Assembly: GCA_014529385.2 (NCBI GenBank)
Contig: CM043971.1
Location: 58,890,209-58,954,208 of the forward strand
DNA length: 64,000 nt
DNA from: Adiantum capillus-veneris
Taxonomy: Eukaryota > Streptophyta > Polypodiopsida > Polypodiales > Pteridaceae
Reading direction: 5' to 3'
Below are positions 21,008 through 33,093 of the stretch, one piece after another. The notes beneath the pieces were generated by a model. It saw nothing but the letters and a program-made list of their open reading frames with translations, ran no database searches and was not told where the DNA came from. Positions within the stretch are counted from its first letter, which is position 1, and every line of letters starts with the position of its first letter. A program made the translations under genes and the position numbers.

Positions 21008-21947
21008 TGGTTCCATGGTTCTATAGTAGGAACACAATCCCAAGAAGCATCTGACATCGTGCACACTCTTCAAGTCTGGCCATGTCTTGATAGCTTCGAC
21101 CTTTGCGGGATCCATTCTTACACCATCCTTTGAGACTATGTGGCCCAGAAAGTGGATCTCTTCGAGGAAGAATTCACTTTTCTTAGGATTGACAAGTAAC
21201 CTGTGACTGCACAGCTCTTCGAACACAATGGTCAAGTGACGCTTATGCTCCTCTTCATTCTTTGAATACACAATCATGTCATCGAAGAATGTTCCGACAA
21301 ACTGTTGATGCGAGCGGAAAATCCGGTCCATCATTCTGTTGAACGTGGCAAGAGCATTTGTTAGCCCAAACGGCATCACTAGAAACTCATAAAGATCAAA
21401 TGTCGTTCTAAACGCAGTCTTGTGCACATCCTCTGGGCTTATACGAATCTGATGGTACCCACTCTTCAGGTCTATCCTCCTGAAAATTGCAGCACCCTCT
21501 AAACGATCGAGAATATCATCAATGCAAGGAATAGGAAACCTATTCTTGATGGTATTCTTATTCAACGCACGGTAATCAATACACATGCGCCATGAGCCAT
21601 CCTTCTTCTGCACTAGGAGTACTGGGGAGCAAAAGGGTGAAGAACTAGGCTGAATCAGCCCCTTCTCTAATAACTCCTCAACCTGGCCCATAATCTCTTT
21701 CTGCTGCGCCGCACTAACCCTGTAGGGAGGTCTATTTGGTGGGCTACACCCTGGCACCAAATCTATCCGATGGTCCTCAGGTCTCTCTGGCGGCAATTGC
21801 GACGGTAATGAATCAAAAAAATAGTCACTAAACTTTTGCAAAAATGCTGACCTTTCTTTATCTAACACAGATAAATTTGACTGATCACTATCTGAGACAT
21901 CACGTGCAAAAATCAAGTACACAGAAAGATGATTCTTTATTACAGAA
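21008..21947 (-). pseudogene. Inverted reverse transcriptase segment of the Gypsy element
   Basis: An open 305-codon frame on the minus strand encodes a Ty3/Gypsy reverse transcriptase. It holds a PYRVSAAQQKEI linker, LVQKKDGSWRMCIDYRALN, LKSGYHQIRI, VMPFGLTNAL, the catalytic box FFDDMIVYS (FLDD in most relatives) and FLGHIVSKDG. It ends at FLGLCSYYR, exactly where the RNase H region starting IASPLHALQKK should follow. That partner lies at 21948 on the plus strand instead. Both breakpoints are therefore inside pol, and the segment was flipped as a unit. The left junction meets the 5' LTR near 21008-21025. Confidence 0.9.
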
Positions 21948-24002
21948 GTGATAGCATCGCCTCTTCACGCATTGCAAAAGAAAGAGGTCACTTTCAGATG
22001 GACCCAAAAAGAGATTTCAGCTTTTAGTCTCTTAAAGGAAAATTTGACTTCAGATCCAGTTATTGTTTTGCCAGATCTCAGGAAGTCATTTGTGGTCCAG
22101 TGTGACGCGTGTGGCAGTAGCATCGGAGCAGTGCTAATGCAAGATGGACGGGTAGTAGCTTATGAAAGCCGAATTTTGCAAGGGCCAGAGAGGACTATGC
22201 AAGTCTATGAGAAAGAGCTCTTGGCCGTGATTCATGCGCTTTCTAGCTGGAAGCACTACCTCTTAGGTGCTGATTTTGTTGTCCAAACAGATCATCAGAC
22301 CTTGCGATACTTCTTGACACAGTCAAAGTTATCCGAAAAGAATATGCGATGGGCAAACATTCTTTCCATGTTCCACTTCCAGATTATGCATGTGGAAGGC
22401 AAGAAGAATGTTATGGCTGATGCGTTATCAAGAAAGCCACAAATTTCAGCTGTGTCAATTCCTTATCATCATGAGTTAGATGACATGAAGGAACAGTATA
22501 CTGCTGATGAAGATTTTGCAAGGATCTTTGAACAATTACAAGAGGGGCAACATCACGAGCACTACCTCCTCAGAGATGGTTTTATGATGATGCATGGCAG
22601 ACTTTGTGTCACTAGGCCACTGCGACATAAGGTCATGGAAGAGAGTCATGTCCCACCGTATGCAGGGCATCGTGGCATTGATGCACCAGTTAAAGCGGTA
22701 GAGACGTTCTTCTATTGGCCTACCTTGAGGAGAGATGTGGATGCCGTTGTGCGAGCATGCATAGTTTGCCAAAAGGTCAAGTTTGACAGGCAAAAGGCAC
22801 CAGGGTTGTTACAACCACTGCCGATTCCGGATAAGCCATGGGAAAGCATTGCTATGGACTTTATCTTTGATCTTCCAAGGACGCCAACAGGGAATGATAG
22901 TATATGGACCATTATTTGCAAGTTCAGCAAGCAGGCCCATTTTATCCCTGTCAGGAAGAAGATAAAATCTGATCAGATGGCACGCTTGTTCATGTACAAT
23001 GTGTTTAAGTACCATGGTATGCCACAATCGATTATCAGTGATCGTAATCCTCGCATGACCAGTTTGTTCTGGAGAGGATTGTTTGAGAACATGGGTACTA
23101 CGCTCAAGTTCTCGTCTTCGTTTCATCCACAAGCTGATGGACAGTCAGAAGAGGCCAATTCTATTGTCTTAGATCTGCTGAAATGCTATGTGTCAAATAA
23201 TAAGGGCAAGTGGGAACAGTATTTGCCTATGCTTGAGTATGCGTACAATAATACGGTGCATTCGTCTACTGGCAAAGCACCTTTTGAAATTGTTGAAGGC
23301 GGCAAAAAGGTTCCTCCCATTTTGCACACAAAGGACAAGATCTTTGAGGCAGATCGATATGTTGAGAACATGGATGAGATGTATAAGAAGATTAAAGTTG
23401 CCTTGGAGAAGACTCAGGCAAAACAAAAAAAGGCTGCTGATCGTCACCGTCGTGAATTGGTACTATCACCTGGTGATTGGGTTCTCTTAAGGTTCGAAAA
23501 GGCAAGGTTAAAGAAGATGAAGGGCAAGGAACGACTGTTTCCTAAGCTCAGCATGCGTTACTATGGGCCTTTTCAAGTGCTTGAGAAGATCAGCGATGTG
23601 GCTTACAGGCTGAAATTGCTTGATGCGTGGAAGATTCATAATGCGTTTCACGTGAGTCTTCTAAGACCCTTCGTGGGTGATGTGCCAGAAGATATGCCAG
23701 TTGAGGATCAGCCAGAAGTTGAGGAACTTGATGAGATCCTGGTACCTGAGCAAGTTTTGGCACATAAGGACAGAAAAGTTAAAGGACAAGTTGCAAGACG
23801 CTATTTGGTGAAGTTCAAGAACTATCCGCCTATGGATGCAAAGTGGATGGAAGAGCATGAACTGTCAGAGTCACCAAATGTATTGCAGCTTTACCTTGAA
23901 GCCTTTGGGTTACAGCCTACTTATGCCCCAACCCAACGTGTGCATAGGAGGGCTAATGATAGAGCTAGTACATCAAATGTACATATGAGTTCAGTGCCAT
24001 AG
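21948..24002 (+). CDS. Gypsy pol fragment: RNase H, integrase, chromodomain
   Basis: A 684-codon open frame without a true start, cut from RT by inversion. RNase H comes first (VQCDACGSSIGAVL, YEKELLAVIHAL, QTDHQTLRYFL, ADALSRK). The integrase zinc finger follows, with H-x3-H as HVPPYAGHRG and CIVCQK. The core shows IAMDFIFDLP, IISDRNPRM and GQSEEAN, keeping D, D and E. A chromodomain (about 23730-23900, ILVPEQVLAHKDRKVKGQ and YLVKFKNYPPMDAKWM) marks it as a chromovirus, whose integrases aim at certain histone marks. With no gag and a reversed RT it cannot make a working polyprotein, yet the frame is intact, fitting recent insertion. Confidence 0.93.
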   Translation: MIASPLHALQKKEVTFRWTQKEISAFSLLKENLTSDPVIVLPDLRKSFVVQCDACGSSIGAVLMQDGRVVAYESRILQGPERTMQVYEKELLAVIHALSSWKHYLLGADFVVQTDHQTLRYFLTQSKLSEKNMRWANILSMFHFQIMHVEGKKNVMADALSRKPQISAVSIPYHHELDDMKEQYTADEDFARIFEQLQEGQHHEHYLLRDGFMMMHGRLCVTRPLRHKVMEESHVPPYAGHRGIDAPVKAVETFFYWPTLRRDVDAVVRACIVCQKVKFDRQKAPGLLQPLPIPDKPWESIAMDFIFDLPRTPTGNDSIWTIICKFSKQAHFIPVRKKIKSDQMARLFMYNVFKYHGMPQSIISDRNPRMTSLFWRGLFENMGTTLKFSSSFHPQADGQSEEANSIVLDLLKCYVSNNKGKWEQYLPMLEYAYNNTVHSSTGKAPFEIVEGGKKVPPILHTKDKIFEADRYVENMDEMYKKIKVALEKTQAKQKKAADRHRRELVLSPGDWVLLRFEKARLKKMKGKERLFPKLSMRYYGPFQVLEKISDVAYRLKLLDAWKIHNAFHVSLLRPFVGDVPEDMPVEDQPEVEELDEILVPEQVLAHKDRKVKGQVARRYLVKFKNYPPMDAKWMEEHELSESPNVLQLYLEAFGLQPTYAPTQRVHRRANDRASTSNVHMSSVP

Positions 24003-24172
24003 ATAGAAATGGCAAAAGTATGAAGGCCTCATTAAGTCATTTGTATCTATGTATGTTACGACCTTTCTTGCGGATACATGCGATGATAAAAGAGTGTGAA
24101 TAGCACAAGATCATCAGTGGCGTGTATTTATGGTATGCAATCGAGGACGTTTGCGATTTCAAGAGAGGGGTA

Positions 24173-25652
24173 TGTCACGAGGACGTGGCAGTTATTAACC
24201 ATGTCACAGAGATGTGGCAACTACTAACCTTGGTTGTTGGTTTCTTTCCAATGGGGTTTATTTTATTTATTTAAGACCCTCTTTTTGAAGTAGCAAACGG
24301 TCGGACATTGTATGGCCAATGTGAACGGTAGATTCACCCGCAGACGGAAAAATGGTCGGCACTGGAATTCGTATGGTAAGAGGATGTCTAGGCTCAGAGC
24401 AAGATCATATAGGTCCCCCCGTCGCACTTAGCAAGTTGATGGATACTAGGAAGTGAACTCAATTAAGGCGTAAAGTCAAGGTGGGACTACCAACAAAAAG
24501 TATCCGACAGTTGGGCCACATTGAACTTTTGGATGCGGCTCCAATGAGGATAGATGGTCAGAAGACCAGTGGGAGCCCAACGGAAGCATCTCCTAAAATT
24601 TAGGGAACTGCTATTTTGGGCCGTGAAATGTGTTCGCGTCATTACCTCCGGTATGACTAGGGGAACACTTTATAACTCTACCGCGAAGTCAACTGACGCG
24701 TCGGTTGGGATATTTTTAAGCAGCGAACCCGAAACGGGAAAATGCTTGAAAATGCGCCAAGTGTCACATTTTGGTGAACTTTCCTCTTGCAGAAAAATGG
24801 GCGCTGATTTTTATGCTGGGAGAGGCCTCATTTCAGCTTTTGTCACAGGTTAAGAGCTATGGAGTGCTTTCTTTCCCTCTCATGTACAGTGTGGTGCTAG
24901 GAGTGATGCCCTGCACACTACACACTGCTCTCTCTCTCCCCTACGTGCAGTTATGTGATGCCCCACAAGAGGGCTACTCATTTGACTGATGTACAGTTGT
25001 GTGGGTTCATGCTTTTGTGCTGAGGCAAGAGCCTCCTTGAGCAGGAACAGGGGTAGCTAACTGCTGCTCCAAAGCAGGCACTGGTGAGGGTCATAACCTC
25101 ACCGTACAGGTGCAAAATCAGCGCTGTGTATGCGCTGTAAATTCACTGTTTTTCAGCCGTACGGACGCCAGGATCATTGGGAATCATGCCCCACTGGCAA
25201 AGGACAATTAGGGGACTGTTTGGGGCTGAAAACAGGGCAAAAACCAGTAAATACAGCGTGCTGAATTTACTGTTTTTGGACAGGAATCAGAGGGTATACG
25301 CCAGTGCAAGCGAGTTCCAGCAGGGGAATTGGTTTCGCGCAAGTTTTGGGGCTGTTATGCTGCCGAAATTTGGCCAAATCAAATGGTATCTAGGTGGATA
25401 CACGTGAAGGATTCCCAGGACCTTACCTTGTAATTTACCCTCCTAAAGAATAAAGAAATACCGAAAGGGGCGCCAATTTTTGGGGCCTACAGGTTGTCGG
25501 CGTCTGCTCGGAGCATTCTAGCTTCCGAGCCATGTGTGTATTCAAGTGTTAACTCTCGTCGCAGGTTCTCTTTGCAAAGTGTTCTGTGTGTGTGTTTTAA
25601 GTAAAGAATTTCGGGTGAAAGCCAACGCCTACCGCCCTACGGGCCGGTTTCA
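24173..25652 (+). repeat. Gypsy 3' LTR
   Basis: 1480 bp, near-identical to 19530-21007, starting after AAGAGAGGGGTA and ending GGCCGGTTTCA before TTAGT. Confidence 0.95.
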
Positions 25653-25657
25653 TTAGT

Positions 25658-27455
25658 ACTATCAAAAGCACCAAACAGAGTAGGATCTACCCTGAAAGAG
25701 GGGAGAAGTCGCCACTGATAAAGGTAGAAACACTTGTCGGCGTGGGAAAGATGGTATCTTTGAGAGAAAGCCTTATATACAAAGCCTTATATACGTGTCG
25801 AAGTAGGAGCCAGCTGAGAACCTTCGTCCTTTGCAAAATCACATGCATCAAATTTGGAAGAGGTACCACAACAATTGCAGAGTTTATGATTCAGAATTAG
25901 GTGGCACCTTTAGAGCACTGAACCTAATAACACGTGCATCCCAAGTGCCAACACAAAGCCTGCATGTGCAATATTTGCATGAAATAATTGATTTGTCTAT
26001 TGACTCTGAGTCTCCAAATGCATGACCATTGCAACAAAAAAGCGTGAGAGAGTGGCTGTTGTGACCAGTGCCTTGGACCGTCGTAGACAATCACACGTGA
26101 GGGGGGTGGGGGTGGTGCTGCCTCATAAGAATCTGCTGCCCAACAATGCACTCTAAAGAGACTGCGTACAAGGCCACTTGCATACAAGGCCACTGCCACT
26201 CACAAGAATCCCATATCAATTGTGTCAAGGGGACTCCATACGCTTCTTAAATAAGTTGCAAGTGAGCATTGTACTACACAACAAGAGGAGTCACTATGCC
26301 ATTGTTTGGTATATGCCCATATGCACAGCTGGCTTGTTGGGTAGTGTGTTGCTTGCTTCTTAGAATTGGTATGAGATGTGGGTGCGGTCACATGGCTATT
26401 GCAATTTCCAAGGTCACATACTCTATATGAGGGTTATCTATAGATCTGGTCTTCATGATTACATCTTTGGGCTATGGACAGAAACCTCTTGATGTGCTTC
26501 CATCCATCGTGCACCAGTTTGATCTCGATTCTCCATCTAGGACATACAACCTTTGCTATTATTTGCTACATTGTGATATAGATGATGTGGAAGGCTCAAT
26601 GTGATTGCTCTCAGTGTTCCCCTACAACTACTACCTTGACTGCTTTCTGGTCGGAGTTGCCGCATACTCTTTGCAGCTAGTGGGATGCATCAAAAAGCTC
26701 CTCCAAGGTAGCCGAGCGATGGAGACACTCCTATCTTAGACTATATAAACGTTCATTGTATCTTTCAGTATGGATCGGGGACACATTACATGGCATTATA
26801 CACATCCACGGTGGTTCAAATTGCACTCATCGTAAATGCCACCTTGTGTATAGCTAATACACACACTACACTACTCCAAATTGTACTCCCTTTGTGTGCT
26901 CTCTTGGTTGTGTGTGTGCGCTTACGACCGACAAGCAAGAGTAGCGGAAGAAGTGGTTGAGGGTAAGGGTTTCTCCATTCTTCTCCCATGTGTGTTGGTA
27001 CTACACTCAACCTCAGGATTTTCGGGAGGCGTGGCAATGATCCCCGATTTCAACAATGTCTGTGGAAGATGGTGTGGTTCCAGAGTGTGTACAATCTTTG
27101 GAACATTATTTTTATAGCCAGATTTCCGTTTCGGACGCGTTTTGGCCTCCGTTCTGAAGTTAAGAGTGCGTTGCATGCAAGATCACAAAGGTCCGGTTTC
27201 TGCTAATCCCCCCTATTGGTGTAGCATGAAGCTCAGATGGTGTTGTAGTTTTCACAGCTACTATAGAGTAGTGGGAAGTGTTACATTGGGTGTATGTACG
27301 CATAGTGTGGTCACAAGTTGTGACAGATATAGGCTATTTTAGTATCCCAAAGGCCTCTTGTACACAATATTTAGCTCCTTCCTGCACGCGCGGGCACCAC
27401 CACAGTGTGTAGTGTCGTGTGTGTTTTTTGGAAGGGGCGGGGGCGTGGGCTTTGT

Positions 27456-27491
<36 letters not shown>

Positions 27492-27649
27492 GTAAGTAAT
27501 AGCAACCCTCTTCCTATTAGCAAAGGCCCGTGCACATTTCTCTAAGTAACATAAAAGCAACTCTTTCTTCGTACTAGCATGAGCATAAGAATTTCATCGT
27601 CTCTATAAAATTGCAAATCTGTGTCAAAGAAAGCAATGAGGAGGCAAAC
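25658..27649. other. TK intron 1, 5' part, with poly-G run
   Basis: No gene recognised between the Gypsy element and thymidine kinase exon 1. Several short frames are unsupported. A run of 34 G lies at 27456-27489 after a GGGGCGGGGGCGTGGG sequence. Such a run is prone to length error in sequencing. Confidence 0.5.
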
Positions 27650-28146
27650 CTGCCTGCACTTGCCTCCTCTTCCACTCGCTGTAGAAGGGCAGTGGTCTTG
27701 CCTGCAAACATGGGACCCACGATAAGATGGATGCTGCCAGAGGCCACTTCACAATCACCAAGTTCAAGCCCGCGCACAGCATCATGCTGTGCCGCAAACA
27801 CTGTCAAACTGCGCTTCTGTGTCGAGAAAGGCTGTAGCCAACCACCGTTGCTCGCTCTGTGCACCTTGCCCTTGGAAATAAGGGTCTGCGTGCAGAAAGA
27901 GCTGCCCCGAACTGCATTTTGGCTTGCAAGAAAGATCTGCCGGTACTGAGAAGTTGACTTGAAAGGCCCGATTGGACTGAAGGTCTGGGAGGAGCAGCCT
28001 CCTAGGCGTGTGAGGGCCCTCTCGCCTGGTAGCAGTGAGCACGTTCCGTGGAAAGCTGTGACTTCGTCTCTGCTAGACACCTGCGTGGGCAGCAAACGTT
28101 GTGCTTGTTCAGCTAGCATGCTTCGCTGCCTGAGCACTTTGAGCAT
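27650..28146 (-). CDS. Thymidine kinase (TK1 type), exon 1 with targeting leader
   Basis: TK1 transfers phosphate from ATP to thymidine in the salvage pathway for dTTP. Exon 1 starts at the ATG 28144-28146 and encodes 165 codons plus two bases. The first 115 or so residues are rich in Arg, Ser and Gln, poor in acids, and precede the catalytic domain, as in plant TK1 isoforms sent to plastids or mitochondria. The P-loop reads GPMFAGKTT (family consensus GPMFSGKST). The donor is GGCAG|GTTTGC. Intron 1 is 12.8 kb and holds a Gypsy element and Copia remnants. Only about 255 residues are in the window, and the end of the protein is beyond the left edge. Organelle targeting is an inference from composition. 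Confidence 0.92.
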
Positions 28147-28676
28147 TGTTTCATACGCAAATCCTACTTATGTGGAAGCGGGGAAAGGCAATTAGGATGG
28201 TTTTAATTGAAAAAATCATCGAAGGGAGTACTAGGGGGTACAGATGCCGAGGATGGTTTTAATTGAATAAATCATCGAATCTTTCTTTCAAGACGCTTGT
28301 GCAACCGCTTGTTGTTCTCTCTCTCTCTCTCCCCCCTCCAACCTCTCTTTGAATTACGACTTGCAAGGTTTGTTCTATTTTAACAGATGTAAGGCCTCTC
28401 GCGTGTGTTTAGATGATGCATAGGATGAGAGAAATTCATGATGTGATTGCTTGCTAGGGGCAGACTAGGTGACCAAGGTGGAGAAGCAGGATAAAGCAGC
28501 ATGATGGGGATGAGCTATGCAAAATAAAAGTGGACCATGCGTGCATCAGCTAATAGCATGTGGGGCAATAAACGAAATCTTCTTACTATTGATTTTTTTG
28601 AAAGTGAAGTCAATAGGTGTCCCTAGTTCTCAAGGCTACTCTCTCATGTCTAACTGCATCACGATGGATGTATGGC

Positions 28677-28722
<46 letters not shown>

Positions 28723-28768
28723 GCTAGGTCCTTTCATTGGCCGCAATTTTCAAAGCATGTGGGTGCAC
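28147..28768. other. Upstream of thymidine kinase, with CT microsatellites
   Basis: About 620 bp between the TK start and the Copia element. It holds short CT runs near 28317-28332 and a (CT)20 tract at 28681-28720. As read in the TK direction these are GA repeats, which are common in plant core promoters, but no TATA box is clear. The 5' end of the transcript is unknown. Confidence 0.4.
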
Positions 28769-28773
28769 CCATT

Positions 28774-28971
28774 TGAAGGTGCCGCAAGTAGCGTGTGCGA
28801 GTGCAAGTGCGAGAGCAGAGAGAGAGACCTACTGTTGGGTGGAGCGCACAGCAACGTTATCATGTTGCAGCTCCTACTTCTTTTGTATTAAAGAATAAGT
28901 GTATATGGGTTAAGTTAGTAGATGGGTTAGTAGTAAGTGGAATGTCCAGCTAGTTGGCCTGAATCCCAACA
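28774..28971 (-). repeat. Copia 3' LTR
   Basis: 198 bp, beginning TGTTGGGATTCA on the minus strand. A purine tract AAGTGGGAG precedes it (28972-28985 region). Confidence 0.93.
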
Positions 28972-29040
28972 AACTCCCACTTAAAGGCCAACGCAGCCCA
29001 AGTGACCTGGTATGTACAAATGTGAAGCAATCTAGTGGCT

Positions 29041-31116
29041 TTAACCTATACCCATCAACTCACTGCAATGTGTAAACCGCTCCAAAGCTAAGCCTTTCGT
29101 CAAAGCATATGTTGGGTTGTCGTCAGTGTGTACCTTAACCAAATCAATGAGCTTACATACTAGCTCCTCACGAAATGATCTCCTGAACAAACCCTTCAGG
29201 CTGCTGCATGTAAACATCCTCATCGAGATCTCCGTGAAGAAATGTTGTCTTCACATCCATTTGGACAGGTTCCATGTTCTCAATCGCTACAAGACCAAGT
29301 ACGGTTCTAAGCATTGTCATCTTGACCACAGGCGAGAAGATTTCATCAAAATCCACTCCCTTTTGCTGTTTGAACCCTTTGGCTACAAGTCTAGCCTTGT
29401 ACTTTGGATTTGGATCACCCGAGGTAAATTTCTTCTTGTAAACCCATTTGCAAGGTAAAGCTTTCGCATCATTTGGCAGTTCTACCAAGTCCCAAGTGTT
29501 ATTAGCCAGAATAACACTGTTATACTTAGATTCCATAGCCTGCTCCCACTTCACCACATCATTCGTCATCATGGCTTCTTGGTAGCAGCTTGGCTCACTG
29601 CAATCGGTAAACATGATGTAATCAAAACCTGGCTCAAAATGCGCAGGTGGATGAGAGACTCTCATAGACCGTCTCACTCCTTGACCATTGCTATCCGCTC
29701 CCTCTGGAGCATTGCTAGTGGAAGCTACATCACTAGCCCGCTGAGTTGATTTCACTGTCTTTGAGGCAACATCCTCAAAAGTGACTCTCCGAACCTCTAT
29801 TTCCTTGATACGTTGTTTATGCATCTTCGACTCATTGAAGATCACATTTGAACTACGGATGACTCGACGAGATTTCGAGTGCCAAGGATGATATCCCATC
29901 TCTCCATTTGCACCATATCCAATGAAAATACATTTGTGTGACTTTGGCTCTAACTTCTATCGAAGTTGTTTAGGCATGTGAGCATAAGCTTCACAACCAA
30001 AAACACGTAGATGGTCATAGTGGGGCTTAAGTTTAGACCATAACTCTTCTGGAATCTCATCATTCAATGGCGTACTAGGCGAACGATTTATAATGTGCAC
30101 TGCGGTCAAGACGGCTTCTGCCCAAAAGCCTTGTGTGAGATTTTCCATAGAAAGCATGGTTGTGACTCTTTCCTGAATCGTACAATTCATGCGCTCAGCA
30201 ACTCCATTCTGAGCTGGTGTGTATGGTGCAGTAAACTACCTTTTAATCCCCCTTTTAGCACAAAAATTGCCAAACTCCTTGGAGACATACTCTCCACCGT
30301 TGTCAGTCCGCAACCTCTCGAGTTTCTTGCCAGACTGGATCTCAATGAGTGCCCAAAATTTTTGGAGCACAGAAAGAACTTGATCCTTATGTTTCAAAGG
30401 ATATGGCCACACCTTTCGAGTAGAGTCATCTATGAATGTCACAAAATAGCTAGCCCCCCCTAGAGATTTGGTTGACATAGGACCACAAACATCACTATGT
30501 ACTAAATCTAGAGGTTCAGCTCGCTTTTGACTCAATGGTAAGTGAACGGACCTACTATGTTTGCTGTAGATACATTGCTCACAAACAGGAAATCAACACA
30601 AGACAAGACAGGTAAGTAGCCAAAACAAGTCAGAGTTCTCATTCCTTTTTGGCTAATATGACCTAGCCGGCAATGCCACAACTCAGTAGACGACAGCTTG
30701 ACTATAGATATGTAATCATGACCAACATCTGACACATGCATGGAGTACAAGGTACCATGCTTCTGACCTCTGAGTACAACAAGATTACCTTTGCATACTA
30801 TCCATGAACCATTGCCAAATGTGGTGTTGTAGCCCAACTTATCAAGCTGGCCAACAGAAAACAAGCTCTTAGTCAACTTGGGCACATGTCTGACATTACA
30901 TAAAGTAAAGCGCGTGCCATTCCTTAGATAAAATTTGATGTTTTCGACACCCTCAATGTCTAGTTCATGAGTATCACCAAGTCTCGCTTTGCCACAAGAG
31001 TGAGAATAAGTAGAGAACCACTCTCGATGTGGTGTCACATGGAAACTCGCACCATAATCTACTATCCAATTATGTGCATACTGTGCATCTTCTGTAACAA
31101 GAGCCTCGACAGGTAG
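29041..31116 (-). pseudogene. Copia pol remnant (protease, integrase, truncated RT)
   Basis: Protease shows WIVDYGASFHVT near 31055, where the family has DSGA, so the active-site Ser is replaced by Tyr. The pre-integrase region has LWHCRLGHISQKG. The integrase core carries HSDVCGP, RTDNGGEYV and QNGVAER (D, D, E), with a TAG near 30241. RT begins WDLVELPNDAKALPCKWVYK and reaches MQQPEGFVQE near 29175. It then jumps to VHTDDNPTYALTKGLALERF (29041-29170), which is the last part of the RNase H region. The YVDD box and most of RNase H are deleted. It cannot replicate by itself. Confidence 0.9.
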
Positions 31117-32051
31117 TTATGCTATGAAGACCAATACGTCAGAGGTAAGTGGCATAACAACCGATGGAAGACTCTCTACAATAGGAGCATTTGAAAACTC
31201 TAGCACATTGATCTCCTCTAACTTTGCTTTGCCCTTGTTTGAATCATCAGACTTAGCAGTGTCACCGGATTGTTTATCCTTCTTGCTTTGCTGCCATTTC
31301 CTGCAATCCTTCTTTACATGCCCTTTTTTATGGCAGTGATGATAGCACTCGACATTACGCATAGAACCCCGAGACTTACTGCGTGAGCCCCCACGTTCCT
31401 TGCTTTTGGCACGACTTTGAGTGCGACCCCTCTGTCTATCACTAGCAACATACGTATCACCGTTCCTCTTGTTTTCGATAGATTTCCTGCAAATCTTCTT
31501 GGTAAACAGAGTCCCAAGGACTTCATTGTACACTAGACCGGTGCTAGGTGTTGAGTTGCTAATCGCAGTACAGAACGTATCCCAAGACGAGGGTAAACTG
31601 CATAGCAAGAAGATACATTTGATTTTCTCATCGAAGACCAAACCCTGAGTGGTCAACTGAGTGAAAATGACACTGAACTCATTGATGTGAGTAGAAATAG
31701 TGCATCTTCCTTCATACGAAGGTCAAACAGCTTCTTCATCAAGAAAACCTTATTAGTGGCACTTTTGTTCTCATAACTGGAACACAACTTATCCCATACA
31801 TCTCTAGCAGTCCTTTCTCCAACTATAGTAAAGTACACAAATTCGGCCAAATGCAAACGGAGGGTAGATTTGGCCTTAGCATCAAGTCTCTCCCACTCAA
31901 CATCTGTATATTCGCCCTCTGGACGCTCCATGATAGGATCCAGTTGGCCTTTTTGTATAAGAACATCTTGAATCTTCTCTTTCCAGATAGCAAAATTCGT
32001 CTCATCAAATTTCCGAATATTGTAAATATCCATTTCACCACTACATGACAT
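31117..32051 (-). pseudogene. Copia gag remnant
   Basis: Starts at ATG 32049-32051 (MSCSGEMDIYNIRKFDETNF). It shows the Copia gag pattern NFAIWKEKIQDVL, a VWDKLCSSYENKS helix, and after a frameshift near 31660-31690 the rest of gag. A CCHC knuckle CYHHCHKKGHVKKDC lies near 31340, followed by a Lys/Ser-rich linker. The family packages its RNA with such a knuckle. Frameshift and stops mark it as inactive. Confidence 0.88.
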
Positions 32052-33093
32052 GGCTACAAGCTAAAGATAATATGGCGATAAACACTGGTAATTTTGGGAA
32101 AAATTCGACAGAGTTCCCCAGAAAAACTGACAGAATCTCAATCCAAAACTGTCACAAGAGATCAGTAACGCATTAAAAGTAATGCTCTCAAAGCATAAGA
32201 CAAGCGCATCAACCACTAACTGTGCATAAAAAGTCAAAAGCTGACCCAAGACTGCCAGCACGGCGTCAAATGCACCTAGCCCTCTCTATACATGTCCTAT
32301 GGTGAGGCCACAAAAAAGGGGTACTCCAGCAACCTGTATCACCGAAAGGATCTCAACATTCGAGAATTCCCCAGCTCAAGAAAACCTCACGCTATCGACC
32401 CTCACAAAAGGTTATGCAGACAAGAAACCAGCCTAGTCTCAGAAAGGGCCTCTAAACCAAGTCTCATAAATGGTCGGGACTGCCAGAAAGAAGCCTAATC
32501 GGCTCCACAAAAGGTACATATGGTAGTTTCCGCAACTCAACGTACATCCATTGTCAATAATACTGCAAGGTGCAATATACGTGCTCAAATAGGCGTCAAA
32601 CAAAATATGCAAGCAGTAAACAAATCCCTGCAGGGAGTAAAACCGCTCTCAAAAGAGCTCAAGCACTATCAAAAGCGCCAAAATAATGCATATGCGCATC
32701 AAGTACTCCCATTGAAATCTGTGCTGATTCAAAACAATGCAACCTGTAAGAAACTTGGATGTCCTGTATGTATGCAACAACCTGTGAGGAGATGGATGCC
32801 TGAAAAAGTTCTCCTAATCAGCCCATAACCACCGTCTCAACCTGCACCTGTGTCCTGTACCTGTACTTGTACCTCTAGCAAAAGTGGAGTTGAAAAATAC
32901 AACTCCTGAAGCGTAGCTCGGATGAAGCTTTCGACTGCACAAACAGCTTCGAGAGGGGGGTAAAACCCTCAGGATGCCTGTTGGAAACACTCTCGAAACA
33001 CTGAATTTGCCGATGCCGAAATCGAAAACCTGTTTGCACTTTTGAAAGTGCGCGTGTGCGGACGGCAAGCATAAACCTTGCTCTAATACCAGC

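Larger units (their letters stand above)
19530..25652 (+). mobile_element. Gypsy chromovirus with inverted RT segment
   Basis: A 6123-bp element with LTRs at 19530-21007 and 24173-25652, flanked by the duplication TTAGT (19525-19529 and 25653-25657). By eye the LTRs differ at about 21 sites, near 98.6% identity, so the insertion is fairly young. The interior is rearranged. The RT-bearing segment (about 21020-21945) runs minus, while RNase H, integrase and chromodomain (21948-24002) run plus, and gag and protease are missing. The polypurine tract AAGAGAGGGG precedes the 3' LTR. It sits in intron 1 of the thymidine kinase gene, opposite to its direction. Confidence 0.95.

Noticed and set aside
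22536-23447. Minus-strand frames opposite Gypsy integrase
   Set aside because: Shadows of the plus-strand pol with no motifs of their own.
21948-24002. Large open frame as a host gene
   Set aside because: RNase H, integrase and chromodomain in Gypsy order between two LTRs show that it is a retrotransposon pol.
27456-27489. Poly-G run as a functional element
   Set aside because: A single homopolymer of 34 G is more likely a slippage or assembly-sensitive tract; no conserved context was seen.
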